Below, piece after piece: positions 34,310 to 43,410 of a DNA stretch of 64,000 nt. The notes beneath the pieces are model-generated. The model had not been told where the DNA came from. It ran no database searches and saw nothing but the letters and a program-made list of their open reading frames with translations. The position numbers were made by a program, and so were the translations under genes. This DNA is from Candidatus Desulfopertinax cowenii (GTDB taxonomy: Bacteria > Bacillota > Desulfotomaculia > Desulfotomaculales > Desulforudaceae). Each line of letters starts with the position of its first letter. Positions within the stretch are counted from its first letter, which is position 1. Where the stretch lies: positions 761,560 through 825,559 of the forward strand of contig MPOA01000006.1 of assembly GCA_001899445.1 (NCBI GenBank), in the 5' to 3' direction.

Positions 34310-34508
34310 TTGCTTGGTACGGCTTTACCCGGGCCGATCCAGGGTACCCGGTTTTAGGCTTTCAGTTATTGATTAATTGAATACGGAATTTTTAGGTTAA
34401 AGGGGGGATGAGCACTTCCAAAGAGCGAAGTTTTCGGCGTTGTTTTCGGAGATCTTGGCCCGGCAGCGTGCCGGGACGCTCAATTAGGGAGGACGGGTGT
34501 GATCTGAT
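34310..34508 (+). other. Structured leader of the hdr operon
   Basis: About 200 bases of non-coding DNA between the promoter/operator and hdrA. It holds a hairpin CCCGGCA-GCG-TGCCGGG (34459-34475) and a weaker CCGGG/CCCGG pairing followed by TTTT (about 34334-34356). No known riboswitch is recognised; an attenuator is possible. Confidence 0.4.
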
Positions 34509-37500
34509 ATGCCAGATAAAATTGGAGCGGTAATGGTAGTGGGCGGCGGTATCGCCGGGGTGCAGGCGTCCCTCGACCTAGCCGACGCCGGATATTACGT
34601 GTACTTGGTTGAGGCCTCCACGGCCATCGGCGGTACCATGGCCCAGCTGGACAAAACGTTCCCCACCAACGATTGTTCGATGTGTATCCTTTCGCCGAAG
34701 CTCGTGGAATGCGACCGGCACCCCAACATCGAACTCATCACCCTGGCTCAGCTGGTCGGCCTGGAGGGTGAGCCGGGCAACTTCAAGGCGACCGTGTATC
34801 AGAAACCGCGGTACGTGGATCCCGACAAGTGCGTCGGTTGCGGTGACTGCGCGGTCAAGTGCCCGGTAAAGGTCCCCGACGAGTTCAACCAGGGCATCAA
34901 CATCCGGAAGATCATCAGCAGCAAGTATGCGCAGGCGGTACCCAACACTTACGCGATTACCCACCCCGAGAAGTGTCTTTACCTGACCAAGGGCGTGCAG
35001 ACCGGCAAGCCGGTGTGTCTACTCTGCCAGAAGGCCTGCGGCAAGGACGCCATCAACTTTGAGGACAAGGAAAAGACCTTCAGCCTCAACGTCGGCGCCG
35101 TAATCCTGGCGCCCGGTTTCGATGAATTCGACCCCGCCACGATCAAATCCCTGGGTTACGGTACCTACCCGAACGTGGTCACCAGCATTGAGTTCGAGCG
35201 TATTCTGAGCGCGTCCGGCCCGTTCGAGGGGCACCTGGTGCGGCCCTCCGACCACAAGGAGCCTAAGAAGATCGCCTGGATCCAGTGCGTCGGTTCCCGG
35301 GACGCTAAAGCCTGCGGCTACTGTTCCTCGGTCTGCTGCACCTACGCGATCAAGGAAGCGATTATTGCCAAGGAACACAGCGAGCAGCCGCTGGACACCG
35401 CCATCTTCTTCATGGACATGCGGACCTTTGGTAAGGGCTTTGAAGCTTACTATGAGCGGGCTAAGAACGAGTCGGGCGTACGGTTCATCCGTTCCCGCAT
35501 CTTTGAGATTGGCCCCGGGGCCAACGAGGGTGACCTGAAGATCCGCTATGCTGACGAGGACGGCACCGTGAAGTACGAGGAGTTCGACATGGTGGTGCTT
35601 TCCGTCGGCCTGGAGGCGTCCAAGAGCGCCATCGAAATGGCCGAGAAAATCGGCGTGAAGCTGAACAACCACAACTTCGCCGCTACTTCGACCACGGCGC
35701 CGGTGGAAACCTCCCGGCCGGGCGTGTTCGTGTGCGGCGTCTTCCAAAGCCCGATGGACATCCCGCAGACCGTGATGCAGGCCAGCGCGGCAGCCAGCTG
35801 CGCCGGCACGCTCCTGTCCGAGGCGCGCGGCAGCTTGGTCAAGAAAGAGGAGCCGGCTGCCGAAGTGGACGTCAGTGGGCAGGAGCCGCGGATCGGCGTT
35901 TTCGTCTGCCACTGCGGGATCAACATCGGCGGGGTCGTCGACGTGCCGGCGGTGCGCGACTACGCCGCTACCCTGCCGAACGTGGTGTACTGCACCAACA
36001 ACCTGTACAGCTGTTCCTCGGACACCCAGGACGCCATCAAGGAAGCGATCAAGGAACACAAGCTCAACCGCGTGGTGGTGGCCTCCTGTACCCCGCGGAC
36101 GCACGAGCCGCTGTTTCGGTCCACCTGCGCGGAAGCGGGCCTGAACCCCTACTTGTTCGAGATGGCCAACATCCGCGAGCACTGTTCCTGGGTGCACATG
36201 AAGGAGAAGGAAGCGGCCACGGAGAAGGCCAAGGAAATCGTCCGCCGGGCGGTCGCCAAGGCCCGCCTGTTGGAGCCGCTCTCCACGGTCAGCCTCGGGA
36301 TCAACAAGGCGGCGCTGGTGGTCGGCGGTGGCATCGCCGGGATGAACGCCGCGCTGGACCTGGCTAACCAGGGTTTTGCGGTCAGCCTGGTGGAGAAGGC
36401 CGACGCCCTGGGCGGCATGGCCCGGAAGATCCACTACACCCTGGAGGGTCTGGACGTCCAGGCTTACCTGAGCGGGCTCATCAACAGCGTGCAGGCCAAC
36501 CCGAACATCACGGTGTACACCAACGCCCAGATCACCGAAGTCTCCGGCTACGTCGGGAACTTCGTCACCAAGGTTAACGTGGGCGGGCAAGTGCAGGAGA
36601 TTCAGCACGGCGCTACGGTGATCGCCATCGGCGCCCAGGAACTGAAGACCAACGAGTACCTCTGCGGCCAGGACCCGCGGGTAATCACCGGGCTGGAACT
36701 GGAAGCGGAAATCGTCAAGGGCGCCGACCGGGTCAAGAACGCTAAGAACATCGTGCTGATCAACTGCGTCGGTTCCCGCGAAGAGGGCCGGATGTATTGC
36801 AGCCGGGTCTGCTGCAGCGAGGCCGTTAAGAACGCCCTCAAGCTCAAGGAAGAGAACCCCGACGTAAACGTGTACATCCTGTACCGTGACATGCGCACTT
36901 ACAGCTTTAAGGAAGACTTTTACAAGGAAGCGCGGGGCAAGGGAGTTATCTTCCTCCGCTACGACCTGAAGTCGAAGCCCGTGGTCAAGGCCGAGGGCGG
37001 CGCGCTCCTGGTCAGCGTCAAGGATCCCGTCCTACAGCGGGAGTTCAGCATCGAGGCCGACCTGGTGGCCCTGGGCGTGGCCACCGTGGGTCCGGAAGAC
37101 GGCAAGGAAATCGGTCAGTTCTACAAGGCGTCGCTGAACGATGAAGGCTTCTTCCTCGAGGCGCACATGAAGCTGCGGCCGGTTGAATTCGCCACCGACG
37201 GCGTCTTCCTCTGCGGCTTGGCGCACGGTCCGAAGTTCATCGAGGAGAGCATCGCCCAGGGCCGGGCGGCGGCTTCCCGGGCGGCGACGGTGCTCACCAA
37301 GGACGCCCTGACCGGCGGCGGCGCGGTTTCCTTCATCGACAAGGAGCAGTGCGTGGGTTGCCGGATCTGCGTAAACGTCTGCCCGTACAGCGCCATCTCC
37401 TTCCTGGAGGACGAGGGCGTGGCCGAAGTCAACGAGGTGCTTTGCAAGGGCTGCGGGACCTGCGCGGCGGCCTGCCCGTCGAAGGCTTGCGCGGCCAAAG

Positions 37501-37550
37501 GCTTCAAGGACGAACAGATCTTCGCCGAGATCGCGTCCTTCTTTGCATAA
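34509..37550 (+). CDS. Tandem HdrA-HdrA fusion flavoprotein (CoB-CoM heterodisulfide reductase subunit A-like)
   Basis: 1013 residues, two HdrA modules in one chain. Module 1 (about 1-440): FAD motif V-G-G-G-I-A-G at 11-17, cluster cysteines C56/C59 in N-D-C-S-M-C, a ferredoxin motif C-V-G-C-G-D-C at 108-114. Module 2 (about 455-1013): HdrA N-terminal domain with F-V-C-H-C-G-I-N-I, second FAD motif near 604, no counterpart of C56/C59, and a C-terminal two-cluster ferredoxin (C-V-G-C-R-I-C, C-K-G-C-G-T-C). Soluble. With the HdrD-like partner it probably routes, perhaps bifurcates, electrons between ferredoxin/NADH-type donors and a thiol or quinone acceptor; the acceptor is unknown. It lacks the MvhD part of QmoB. 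Confidence 0.9.
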   Translation: MPDKIGAVMVVGGGIAGVQASLDLADAGYYVYLVEASTAIGGTMAQLDKTFPTNDCSMCILSPKLVECDRHPNIELITLAQLVGLEGEPGNFKATVYQKPRYVDPDKCVGCGDCAVKCPVKVPDEFNQGINIRKIISSKYAQAVPNTYAITHPEKCLYLTKGVQTGKPVCLLCQKACGKDAINFEDKEKTFSLNVGAVILAPGFDEFDPATIKSLGYGTYPNVVTSIEFERILSASGPFEGHLVRPSDHKEPKKIAWIQCVGSRDAKACGYCSSVCCTYAIKEAIIAKEHSEQPLDTAIFFMDMRTFGKGFEAYYERAKNESGVRFIRSRIFEIGPGANEGDLKIRYADEDGTVKYEEFDMVVLSVGLEASKSAIEMAEKIGVKLNNHNFAATSTTAPVETSRPGVFVCGVFQSPMDIPQTVMQASAAASCAGTLLSEARGSLVKKEEPAAEVDVSGQEPRIGVFVCHCGINIGGVVDVPAVRDYAATLPNVVYCTNNLYSCSSDTQDAIKEAIKEHKLNRVVVASCTPRTHEPLFRSTCAEAGLNPYLFEMANIREHCSWVHMKEKEAATEKAKEIVRRAVAKARLLEPLSTVSLGINKAALVVGGGIAGMNAALDLANQGFAVSLVEKADALGGMARKIHYTLEGLDVQAYLSGLINSVQANPNITVYTNAQITEVSGYVGNFVTKVNVGGQVQEIQHGATVIAIGAQELKTNEYLCGQDPRVITGLELEAEIVKGADRVKNAKNIVLINCVGSREEGRMYCSRVCCSEAVKNALKLKEENPDVNVYILYRDMRTYSFKEDFYKEARGKGVIFLRYDLKSKPVVKAEGGALLVSVKDPVLQREFSIEADLVALGVATVGPEDGKEIGQFYKASLNDEGFFLEAHMKLRPVEFATDGVFLCGLAHGPKFIEESIAQGRAAASRAATVLTKDALTGGGAVSFIDKEQCVGCRICVNVCPYSAISFLEDEGVAEVNEVLCKGCGTCAAACPSKACAAKGFKDEQIFAEIASFFA

Positions 37551-37619
37551 AGCGTATCCCCCCGGGCCGTGGCGCGCGGCCCGGACGGGCTCCAAATTCA
37601 GGCTGGTGGAGGGATAACT

Positions 37620-38864
37620 GTGGAAGCCCTAACTTTGAATAAGGTGATCGATCCTAAATTCAGGGACGAGATCGTCCAAAAGATGTGTTTCCATGTCGAG
37701 GAGAAGAAGTTCGACTTTAACTACTGCCTGTCGTGCGGCACCTGCGTGGCGGGGTGTTACTTCTCCGACTTGCTCGACGAGCCCCACGACCCGCGGCAGT
37801 TCATGCGCAAGATCCTGCTGGGATTGAAGGACGAAGTCTTAAACGACCGCTTCGTGTGGCTCTGTAACATGTGCGGCCGGTGCACCATGCACTGCCCGAT
37901 GGACATTCCGCTGGCCAACGTGGTGCGGACCATTCGCGGCCAGTTCGGCCTGACCGCCCCCGGGCGGCTGCAGGAGGTCGCCGACACCCACATGCAGGTC
38001 GGCAACCAGATGGCGGTTACCACCGAGGACTTCGTCGAAACCATCGAGTGGATGGAGGAGGAACTCCAGGAAGAGCTGGGTCGTCCAGACCTGAAGATCC
38101 CGATCGACGTCGAGGGTGCCGAGATCCTGTTCATCCCGCACCCGCGCGAGATTAAGTACTACCCGGAGGACATCAAGCACTGGAGCAAGATCTTCATTAA
38201 CGCCAAGCTCAGTTGGACCCTGTGCTCCACCGCGTTTGACGTCACCAATTTCGGCTTGTTCAACGGCCGGGACGACGAGGCCAAGAAGATCATGGACTTC
38301 ACGGTGGACGCGTGTCGGCGCCTGGGCGTGAAGAAGGTCGTCATGACTGAGTGCGGCCACGGCTACTGGGCCTTCAAGTGGGGCGCGAAAGTCTGGTACA
38401 AACCGGGGGAGTGCCCCTGGCCGTTTCTGCACCTGGTCGAGTTCATGGCCGAACTGATCAAGACCGGCCAGATCAAGGTGGACAAGAGCAAGAACCCGTA
38501 CACGGTCACCATCCACGACCCGTGCAACACGGTCCGGAAGGGCGGCCTGGTCGAGGAGGGCCGTTACATCCTGGAGCATGTGGCCGAGAAGTTCGTGGAC
38601 ATGTGGCCGAACCGCGAGTACAACATCTGCTGCGGCGGCGGCGGCGGCGCCCTGCCGATGGCCGACCCGGTCAAGGCGGCACGCCTGAAGAAGGGCAAGC
38701 TGAAGGCCGACCAGATGATGGCCACCGGCGCGGAGATCTGCTGCGCACCGTGCCATAACTGCTATGACCAGCTCAACGACATCAATAAGACTTACGACCT
38801 GGGGATGAAGATCAAACACCTGCATCATCTGGTATCCGAGGCGTTGATCTGGGACGAAGAGTAG
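37620..38864 (+). CDS. HdrD/HdrCB-like iron-sulfur protein
   Basis: 414 residues from GTG at 37620, GGAGGG 7 bases upstream. N-terminal HdrC-like part binds two 4Fe-4S clusters (C-L-S-C-G-T-C-V-A-G-C and C-N-M-C-G-R-C-T-M-H-C). The C-terminal HdrB-like part has I-C-C-G-G-G-G-G and C-C-A-P-C-H-N-C, close to the CCG motif that holds the noncubane cluster in HdrB/HdrD/DsrK. No membrane segments. It is the expected partner of the HdrA fusion, 69 bases upstream. Confidence 0.88.
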   Translation: MEALTLNKVIDPKFRDEIVQKMCFHVEEKKFDFNYCLSCGTCVAGCYFSDLLDEPHDPRQFMRKILLGLKDEVLNDRFVWLCNMCGRCTMHCPMDIPLANVVRTIRGQFGLTAPGRLQEVADTHMQVGNQMAVTTEDFVETIEWMEEELQEELGRPDLKIPIDVEGAEILFIPHPREIKYYPEDIKHWSKIFINAKLSWTLCSTAFDVTNFGLFNGRDDEAKKIMDFTVDACRRLGVKKVVMTECGHGYWAFKWGAKVWYKPGECPWPFLHLVEFMAELIKTGQIKVDKSKNPYTVTIHDPCNTVRKGGLVEEGRYILEHVAEKFVDMWPNREYNICCGGGGGALPMADPVKAARLKKGKLKADQMMATGAEICCAPCHNCYDQLNDINKTYDLGMKIKHLHHLVSEALIWDEE

Positions 38865-38879
38865 GGGTTTAACTCCGGA

Positions 38880-38919
38880 AACCGTGGGGGACCGAAAAGC
38901 CCCCACGGTTTTCTTCTTT
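38880..38919 (+). terminator. Strong terminator after the hdr operon
   Basis: Perfect 11-bp stem AACCGTGGGGG (38880-38890) and CCCCCACGGTT (38900-38910), 9-nt loop, then TTCTTCTTTT. Confidence 0.9.
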
Positions 38920-39024
38920 TGCTGGCGGCACGTCCGGCCGCATACCACCTACCGGAATTATAAGGTATAATGTTCTGTATTGCGAACGCATTCATGAATC
39001 TGAAAGTAACGGGGCGCGATCACC

Positions 39025-40029
39025 ATGCATTCAGCACTGCCACGCGGTAATGCGGCCTATCTCATGCTTTTCCTGGCCCCCCTGCTCTGGGGTGGGGCTT
39101 TTGTGGCCGCCAAGTATGTGGTCCTGGAACTACATCCCCTGGCGGCCGCCAGTCTGCGTTTCCTGATCTCGTTCCTGGTGCTTTTTTTGGTACTGTTGTT
39201 CTGGGAAGGCCGCGCGGCCTTTCCCCGGATCCGGGACCTGCCGTTACTGGCCTTCCTGGGCCTGACCGGGGTGTTCGCCTACAACGCCCTCTTCTTCTAC
39301 GGAATCGGGGCCACGGCGGCGACGGACGGAGCGCTGGTGGTGGCTTCCAGCCCGGTACTGACGGCAGCGCTATCGGCATTATTCCTGGGGGAGCGTTTCG
39401 GGGGGCGGCAGCTGACCGGTTTCTTGCTTTCGCTCCTTGGAATGTTGACCATCATCACCAAGGGACATCCAGAAGTCTTGCTGACCTGGGAGATTGACAA
39501 GGGTGGCCTTTTATTCCTGGGCTGTGCCCTGTCCTGGGCCTGTTACTCGGTGGCCGGGAAAAAAGCAATGACCGGGTTCACACCCCTGGCGGCCACCACC
39601 TGGGCCACCGGTCTGGGCGCCGTGTTTCTCACCGTGGCCGCCGTGCCGTATTACGTGTTGCCCGCCGTGACTGGGCTTTCCAGCATGGCTTTCTGGAGCC
39701 TGATGTTTCTGGCGGTATGCGCTTCGGGCATCGCCTTCGTGTTCTGGTTCGTGGGGGTCGACCGGGTGGGAGCCGGACGCGCCGGGGTGTTTGTGAACGT
39801 CGCCCCACTGTCGGCGGCCGTTTGGGCGGCGCTGATTCTCGGAGAGCAACTAGCGCTTTTTCACCTGGTGGGAGCTATTTTGATCTTCGGCGGCGTTTAC
39901 CTGGTCACCCGCTCATCACGCCACCCGCCACCCGGATATCGGGCCCGGCCGCGAGGGTCCAGAGCCGGCTTCCCCCGGAGCCGGTTTTTATCATCAACAA
40001 GTACCGCGGTTCCGATCAAACAGGTATAA
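39025..40029 (+). CDS. EamA/DMT-family metabolite exporter
   Basis: 334 residues, ten hydrophobic segments in two EamA repeats (F-L-A-P-L-L-W-G-G-A-F-V-A-A-K at the start). The last about 40 residues after V-T-R-S-S (rich in Arg, Pro, Ser) do not look like the family: the coding frame runs through a terminator hairpin (39965-39989) and a short repeat (39981-40005) before its stop. The 3' end was probably rewritten by the repeat. Substrate unknown. Confidence 0.87.
   Translation: MHSALPRGNAAYLMLFLAPLLWGGAFVAAKYVVLELHPLAAASLRFLISFLVLFLVLLFWEGRAAFPRIRDLPLLAFLGLTGVFAYNALFFYGIGATAATDGALVVASSPVLTAALSALFLGERFGGRQLTGFLLSLLGMLTIITKGHPEVLLTWEIDKGGLLFLGCALSWACYSVAGKKAMTGFTPLAATTWATGLGAVFLTVAAVPYYVLPAVTGLSSMAFWSLMFLAVCASGIAFVFWFVGVDRVGAGRAGVFVNVAPLSAAVWAALILGEQLALFHLVGAILIFGGVYLVTRSSRHPPPGYRARPRGSRAGFPRSRFLSSTSTAVPIKQV
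39965..39989 (+). terminator. Terminator hairpin inside the EamA 3' end
   Basis: CCGGCT (39965-39970) and AGCCGG (39979-39984) form a stem over an 8-nt loop, followed by TTTTT. It overlaps the coding tail of the exporter. Confidence 0.6.
39981..40005 (-). repeat. 25-nt repeat shared with the panD 3' end
   Basis: The reverse complement of 39981-40005 matches 48428-48452 at 24 of 25 positions (ending TGATGATAAAAACCGG). Both copies alter the end of a coding sequence. See the copy in panD. Confidence 0.75.
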
Positions 40030-40058
40030 TAAAGCCACCAGGCAAGGGGGAAACGATT

Positions 40059-41249
40059 ATGGAACACAGGGTCTGGGCCGTGGAGGTGGGTAACCTCCGG
40101 GAAGCGCAGGAACTGGTAGCCCGGGTGGGGGCTGATGATGCCGGTTGCGCCTTGATGGCGCCCAAGGCGGTGCACCGGCTGTTAAAGGTGACCGGTTTGA
40201 CGCCAGTACAGGCGAACATCATCAAGCAGGAGATGCTGGCCCGCGGTGGCGAGGCCGCAGTCGCCCGGGGCGTGGTCGACCAGTCGGTGCCCCGGACCGA
40301 CGTGCTGTTGATGGGCACCAGGAAACAGTTTGCCGCGTTTCTGGAAAAAATGGGGCGGCAGCCGTTCGGCCTGGCGAAACTGGGCGAGAAAATCGGGCGG
40401 GTGCTGGAAAACCTGGAAAGGACGCCCCGAGGCCTGTACTGCCGGGGAAAGCTTTTGCCGCTGGGGGAGCGGACCCTGGTGATGGGAATTCTGAATGTCA
40501 CCCCGGACTCCTTTTCGGACGGGGGCCGGTACGTTGACCCGGAGAGTGCCCTGGAGCGGGCCCGAGCAATGGTGGCCCAGGGCGCCGACATCATCGACTT
40601 GGGAGGCGAGTCGACCCGGCCCGGCCACGAGCCGGTCGGGGTAGAGGAGGAACTGTCCCGGGTTATGCCGGTTCTCTCGCGCTTGGTCGCGGAGTTGGAC
40701 GTGCCTGTTTCCATCGACACCAGCAAGACCGCGGTGGCCCGGCGGGCGTTGGAGGCCGGCGCGCACCTGGTGAACGACCAGTGGGCCTTGGCCGATGAGG
40801 GGATGGCCGAACTGGTGGCCGAATACGGCGTGCCGGTGGTGCTGATGCACAACCAGCGGGGGACCGAATACACGGATCTGGTAGGGGATATAATCGGGTA
40901 CTTCGAGGAACGGATGGAGAAAGCGATGCGGGCCGGGATCGTTCCGGACAGGATCATCCTGGATCCGGGGTTCGGTTTCGGCAAGACCCCGGAACAGAAC
41001 CTGGCGGTGCTGCGCCGCCTCCGGGAGTTCAGAAGCCTGGGTTGCCCGCTCTTGATCGGCACGTCCCGCAAGTCGACCATCGGCAAGGTTTTGGACCTGC
41101 CGGTGGACGACCGGGTGGAGGGCACTGCGGCCTCCGTGGCCGTGGGCATCGCCCGGGGGGCGGACATGGTGCGGGTGCACGACGTGCGGGAGATGGTCCG
41201 GGTGGCCCGGATGACCGACGCCATCGTACGGGGGAGTTGGACGGCGTGA
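40059..41249 (+). CDS. folP: Dihydropteroate synthase with N-terminal extension
   Basis: 396 residues from ATG at 40059 (AAGGGGG upstream); a longer in-frame start overlaps the exporter gene. The synthase core (about 145-390) has G-I-L-N-V-T-P-D-S-F-S-D-G-G, D-L-G-G-E-S-T-R-P-G and a G-T-S-R-K-S motif for pterin and p-aminobenzoate. About 140 extra N-terminal residues are common in clostridial FolP; their role is unknown. Its stop overlaps the folBK start (GTGA). Confidence 0.93.
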   Translation: MEHRVWAVEVGNLREAQELVARVGADDAGCALMAPKAVHRLLKVTGLTPVQANIIKQEMLARGGEAAVARGVVDQSVPRTDVLLMGTRKQFAAFLEKMGRQPFGLAKLGEKIGRVLENLERTPRGLYCRGKLLPLGERTLVMGILNVTPDSFSDGGRYVDPESALERARAMVAQGADIIDLGGESTRPGHEPVGVEEELSRVMPVLSRLVAELDVPVSIDTSKTAVARRALEAGAHLVNDQWALADEGMAELVAEYGVPVVLMHNQRGTEYTDLVGDIIGYFEERMEKAMRAGIVPDRIILDPGFGFGKTPEQNLAVLRRLREFRSLGCPLLIGTSRKSTIGKVLDLPVDDRVEGTAASVAVGIARGADMVRVHDVREMVRVARMTDAIVRGSWTA

Positions 41250-42127
41250 AAGACCGGATCATCATGCAGGGGCTGGAACTGCACGGTTACCACGGTGTGC
41301 TGGACGCCGAGCGGGAACTGGGCCAGCCCTTTCTCATTGACCTGGAACTGTTCCTGGACCTGAGGCCGGCCGGGCGGCGGGACGACCTGGCCCTGACCGT
41401 GGACTACAGCGCGGTGTATGCGGTGGTAAAAAAAGCCTTCCAGGCCCGGCGCTACCGGCTGATCGAAGCGGTGGCCGAGGCGGTGGCGCAGGCGGTGCTG
41501 TCCGAGTTCCCGGTCAGGGAGGTACGGGTGCAGGTGCGCAAACCGCACGCCCCGGTACGGGGTAAATTCAAGTACTTCGCGGTCGAGATCACCCGATCGA
41601 AGCGGTGGCTGAAGCGGTGCGAAAAAGCAGGCTTGAATCCCGCTACCGCCTACATCGGTCTGGGCAGCAACCAGGGTGACCGGTCCGCCAACCTGGAACG
41701 CGCCCTGCGCGAACTGGCGGCCGGGCCCGGGATTGAGGTGCGGCGTACGGCCTCGGTGTACGAGACGGCGCCCGTGGGACGGACCGACCAGGGTTGGTTC
41801 CTGAACACGGTAGCCGAGATTGAAACCACCCTGGAGCCACGCGCCCTGTTGACGCGGCTGCAGCGGATCGAGACCCGGCTCGGCCGCGTTCGGAAGGAAC
41901 GCTGGGGTCCCCGGGTGATCGACCTGGACCTACTCCTCTACGGGGACCTGGTGCTTGACGAACCCGGCCTACAGGTACCGCACCCCCGCCTGACCGAACG
42001 GGCCTTCGCCGTGGTGCCCCTGGCCGAAATCGTCCCGGAGTTGACGCTGCCCGGCCGCCGCCGGGCAGCCGACCTGGCCCGTCAATTAGCCCGGGAGCAG
42101 GAGATCCACAGGTGTACCGAGAGTTAA
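41246..42127 (+). CDS. folK: FolB-FolK fusion (dihydroneopterin aldolase / HPPK)
   Basis: 293 residues from GTG at 41246. Residues 1-120 are dihydroneopterin aldolase (L-E-L-H-G-Y-H-G-V-L near 9-18). Residues about 127-293 are 6-hydroxymethyl-7,8-dihydropterin pyrophosphokinase (Y-I-G-L-G-S-N-Q-G-D, R-W-G-P-R-V-I-D-L-D-L-L-L-Y). Fusion puts two consecutive folate steps on one chain, immediately after FolP, which uses the product. Confidence 0.93.
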   Translation: MKDRIIMQGLELHGYHGVLDAERELGQPFLIDLELFLDLRPAGRRDDLALTVDYSAVYAVVKKAFQARRYRLIEAVAEAVAQAVLSEFPVREVRVQVRKPHAPVRGKFKYFAVEITRSKRWLKRCEKAGLNPATAYIGLGSNQGDRSANLERALRELAAGPGIEVRRTASVYETAPVGRTDQGWFLNTVAEIETTLEPRALLTRLQRIETRLGRVRKERWGPRVIDLDLLLYGDLVLDEPGLQVPHPRLTERAFAVVPLAEIVPELTLPGRRRAADLARQLAREQEIHRCTES

Positions 42128-42147
42128 AGAGAAGGAACGCTTTAGGG

Positions 42148-43380
42148 ATGAACAAACCGGCGCCAGTTTCGGATCGCGGAGTAGTTGCCGCAGGCGGCGT
42201 CCTGATGATGCTGTTCCTTGGAACCGTGTACGCCTGGAGTGTGTTCAAGATTCCGCTGATGCAACAGCACGGTTGGTCGGACTTTGAAGTAGGGTTTACC
42301 TTTACCCTGGTGATTGCGTTCATAGGCCTATCGGCTGCCTTTGGCGGGCGTTTCGTGGACCGGGCGGGGGTTACCAGGGCGGCTACGCTGGCGGCCATCC
42401 TTTTCGGAGGCGGGACGCTCCTGGCCGGACTGGCGGCGCAAATCGGCAACCTATGGCTGCTCTGGCTGGGGTACGGCGTCATTGCCGGCATCGGCAACGG
42501 TCTAGGTTATATCACCCCGGTGGCGGTACTGGTACGCTGGTTCCCCGACAAGCGCGGCGTGATCACCGGGGTGGCCGTAATGGGCTTCGGCTTTGGCGCG
42601 GCGATCATGGGACAGATTGCCCCCCTCATAATACCAGCCTGGGGCGTTGCGGGCACGTTTTACTTTTTCGGAATAGTTTTCCTGGTCGGGCTTTACATTG
42701 CGGCCCGGAAGCTGGTCAACCCGCCGGAAGGCTATAAGCCGCCGGTACCGGCCGGCGCGGCCGGCAAGCAGCCGGCTTCCGCGGCACTGGTGTCTGTTGA
42801 CTTCCAAACGGCTAAGGGTATGTTCCAGTTCTACATCCTGTGGGGGGTCCTGTTCCTGAATATCACGGCGGGCATCACCATCCTGAGCAATCTCTCACCG
42901 CTGGCTCAGTCCCAGGTGGGTTTGACGGCTTATGCCGCCGGGACACTGATTTTCGTTGGTTCGTTGTTCAACGGGCTGGGTCGGATTTTCTGGGCGTCGG
43001 TTTCCGATAAGCTCGGATGCAAGAACACGTTCCTGCTGATCGTGGGCACCCAGATTCCGCTGTTCTTCCTGCTGCCCCAGATCCAGAATTCGGTCCTGTT
43101 CGGTGTCCTGGTGTGTTACATTCTGGCCTGCTATGGCGGGGGCTTCGCCACTATGCCGGCTTTTGCGGCCGATACTTTTGGTCCCAGGAACATCGGCAGT
43201 ATCTACGGCCCGATCCTCCTGGCCTGGGGCGCTGCCGGAGTGCTTGGTCCTACGCTGATGGAGTTCTTCAAGGAGTCGACCGGAAGTTTTGATGCGGCCA
43301 TCTATGCCGGTGGGGTCCTGCTGATCGTGGGCTTCCTGCTGGTGGCCGTGTACCGTAAGCCGGATTTCCGGTCGAAATAA
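42148..43380 (+). CDS. OFA-type MFS transporter (oxalate/formate antiporter family)
   Basis: 410 residues from ATG at 42148; a GTG at 42112 would overlap folK. Twelve hydrophobic segments; the OFA signature is recognisable in L-G-T-V-Y-A-W-S-V-F near residue 25 and F-V-D-R-A-G. Family members exchange small carboxylates such as oxalate/formate. Substrate not determined. Confidence 0.87.
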   Translation: MNKPAPVSDRGVVAAGGVLMMLFLGTVYAWSVFKIPLMQQHGWSDFEVGFTFTLVIAFIGLSAAFGGRFVDRAGVTRAATLAAILFGGGTLLAGLAAQIGNLWLLWLGYGVIAGIGNGLGYITPVAVLVRWFPDKRGVITGVAVMGFGFGAAIMGQIAPLIIPAWGVAGTFYFFGIVFLVGLYIAARKLVNPPEGYKPPVPAGAAGKQPASAALVSVDFQTAKGMFQFYILWGVLFLNITAGITILSNLSPLAQSQVGLTAYAAGTLIFVGSLFNGLGRIFWASVSDKLGCKNTFLLIVGTQIPLFFLLPQIQNSVLFGVLVCYILACYGGGFATMPAFAADTFGPRNIGSIYGPILLAWGAAGVLGPTLMEFFKESTGSFDAAIYAGGVLLIVGFLLVAVYRKPDFRSK

Positions 43381-43410
43381 TGCTAATCCTACTGGGATGG
43401 AGGGGTATCC

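Noticed and set aside
35019..36608. 529-residue minus-strand reading frame
   Set aside because: Complement of hdrA; rich in His/Val/Gln/Asp as expected of antisense high-GC frames, no recognisable motif.
34509..38864. QmoABC complex genes
   Set aside because: No MvhD-like domain, no membrane QmoC, no aprAB nearby; the layout is HdrA-HdrA plus HdrD-like.
40016..41548. 510-residue minus-strand frame opposite folP
   Set aside because: Ser/Arg/Thr-rich antisense frame; folP motifs are unambiguous on the plus strand.
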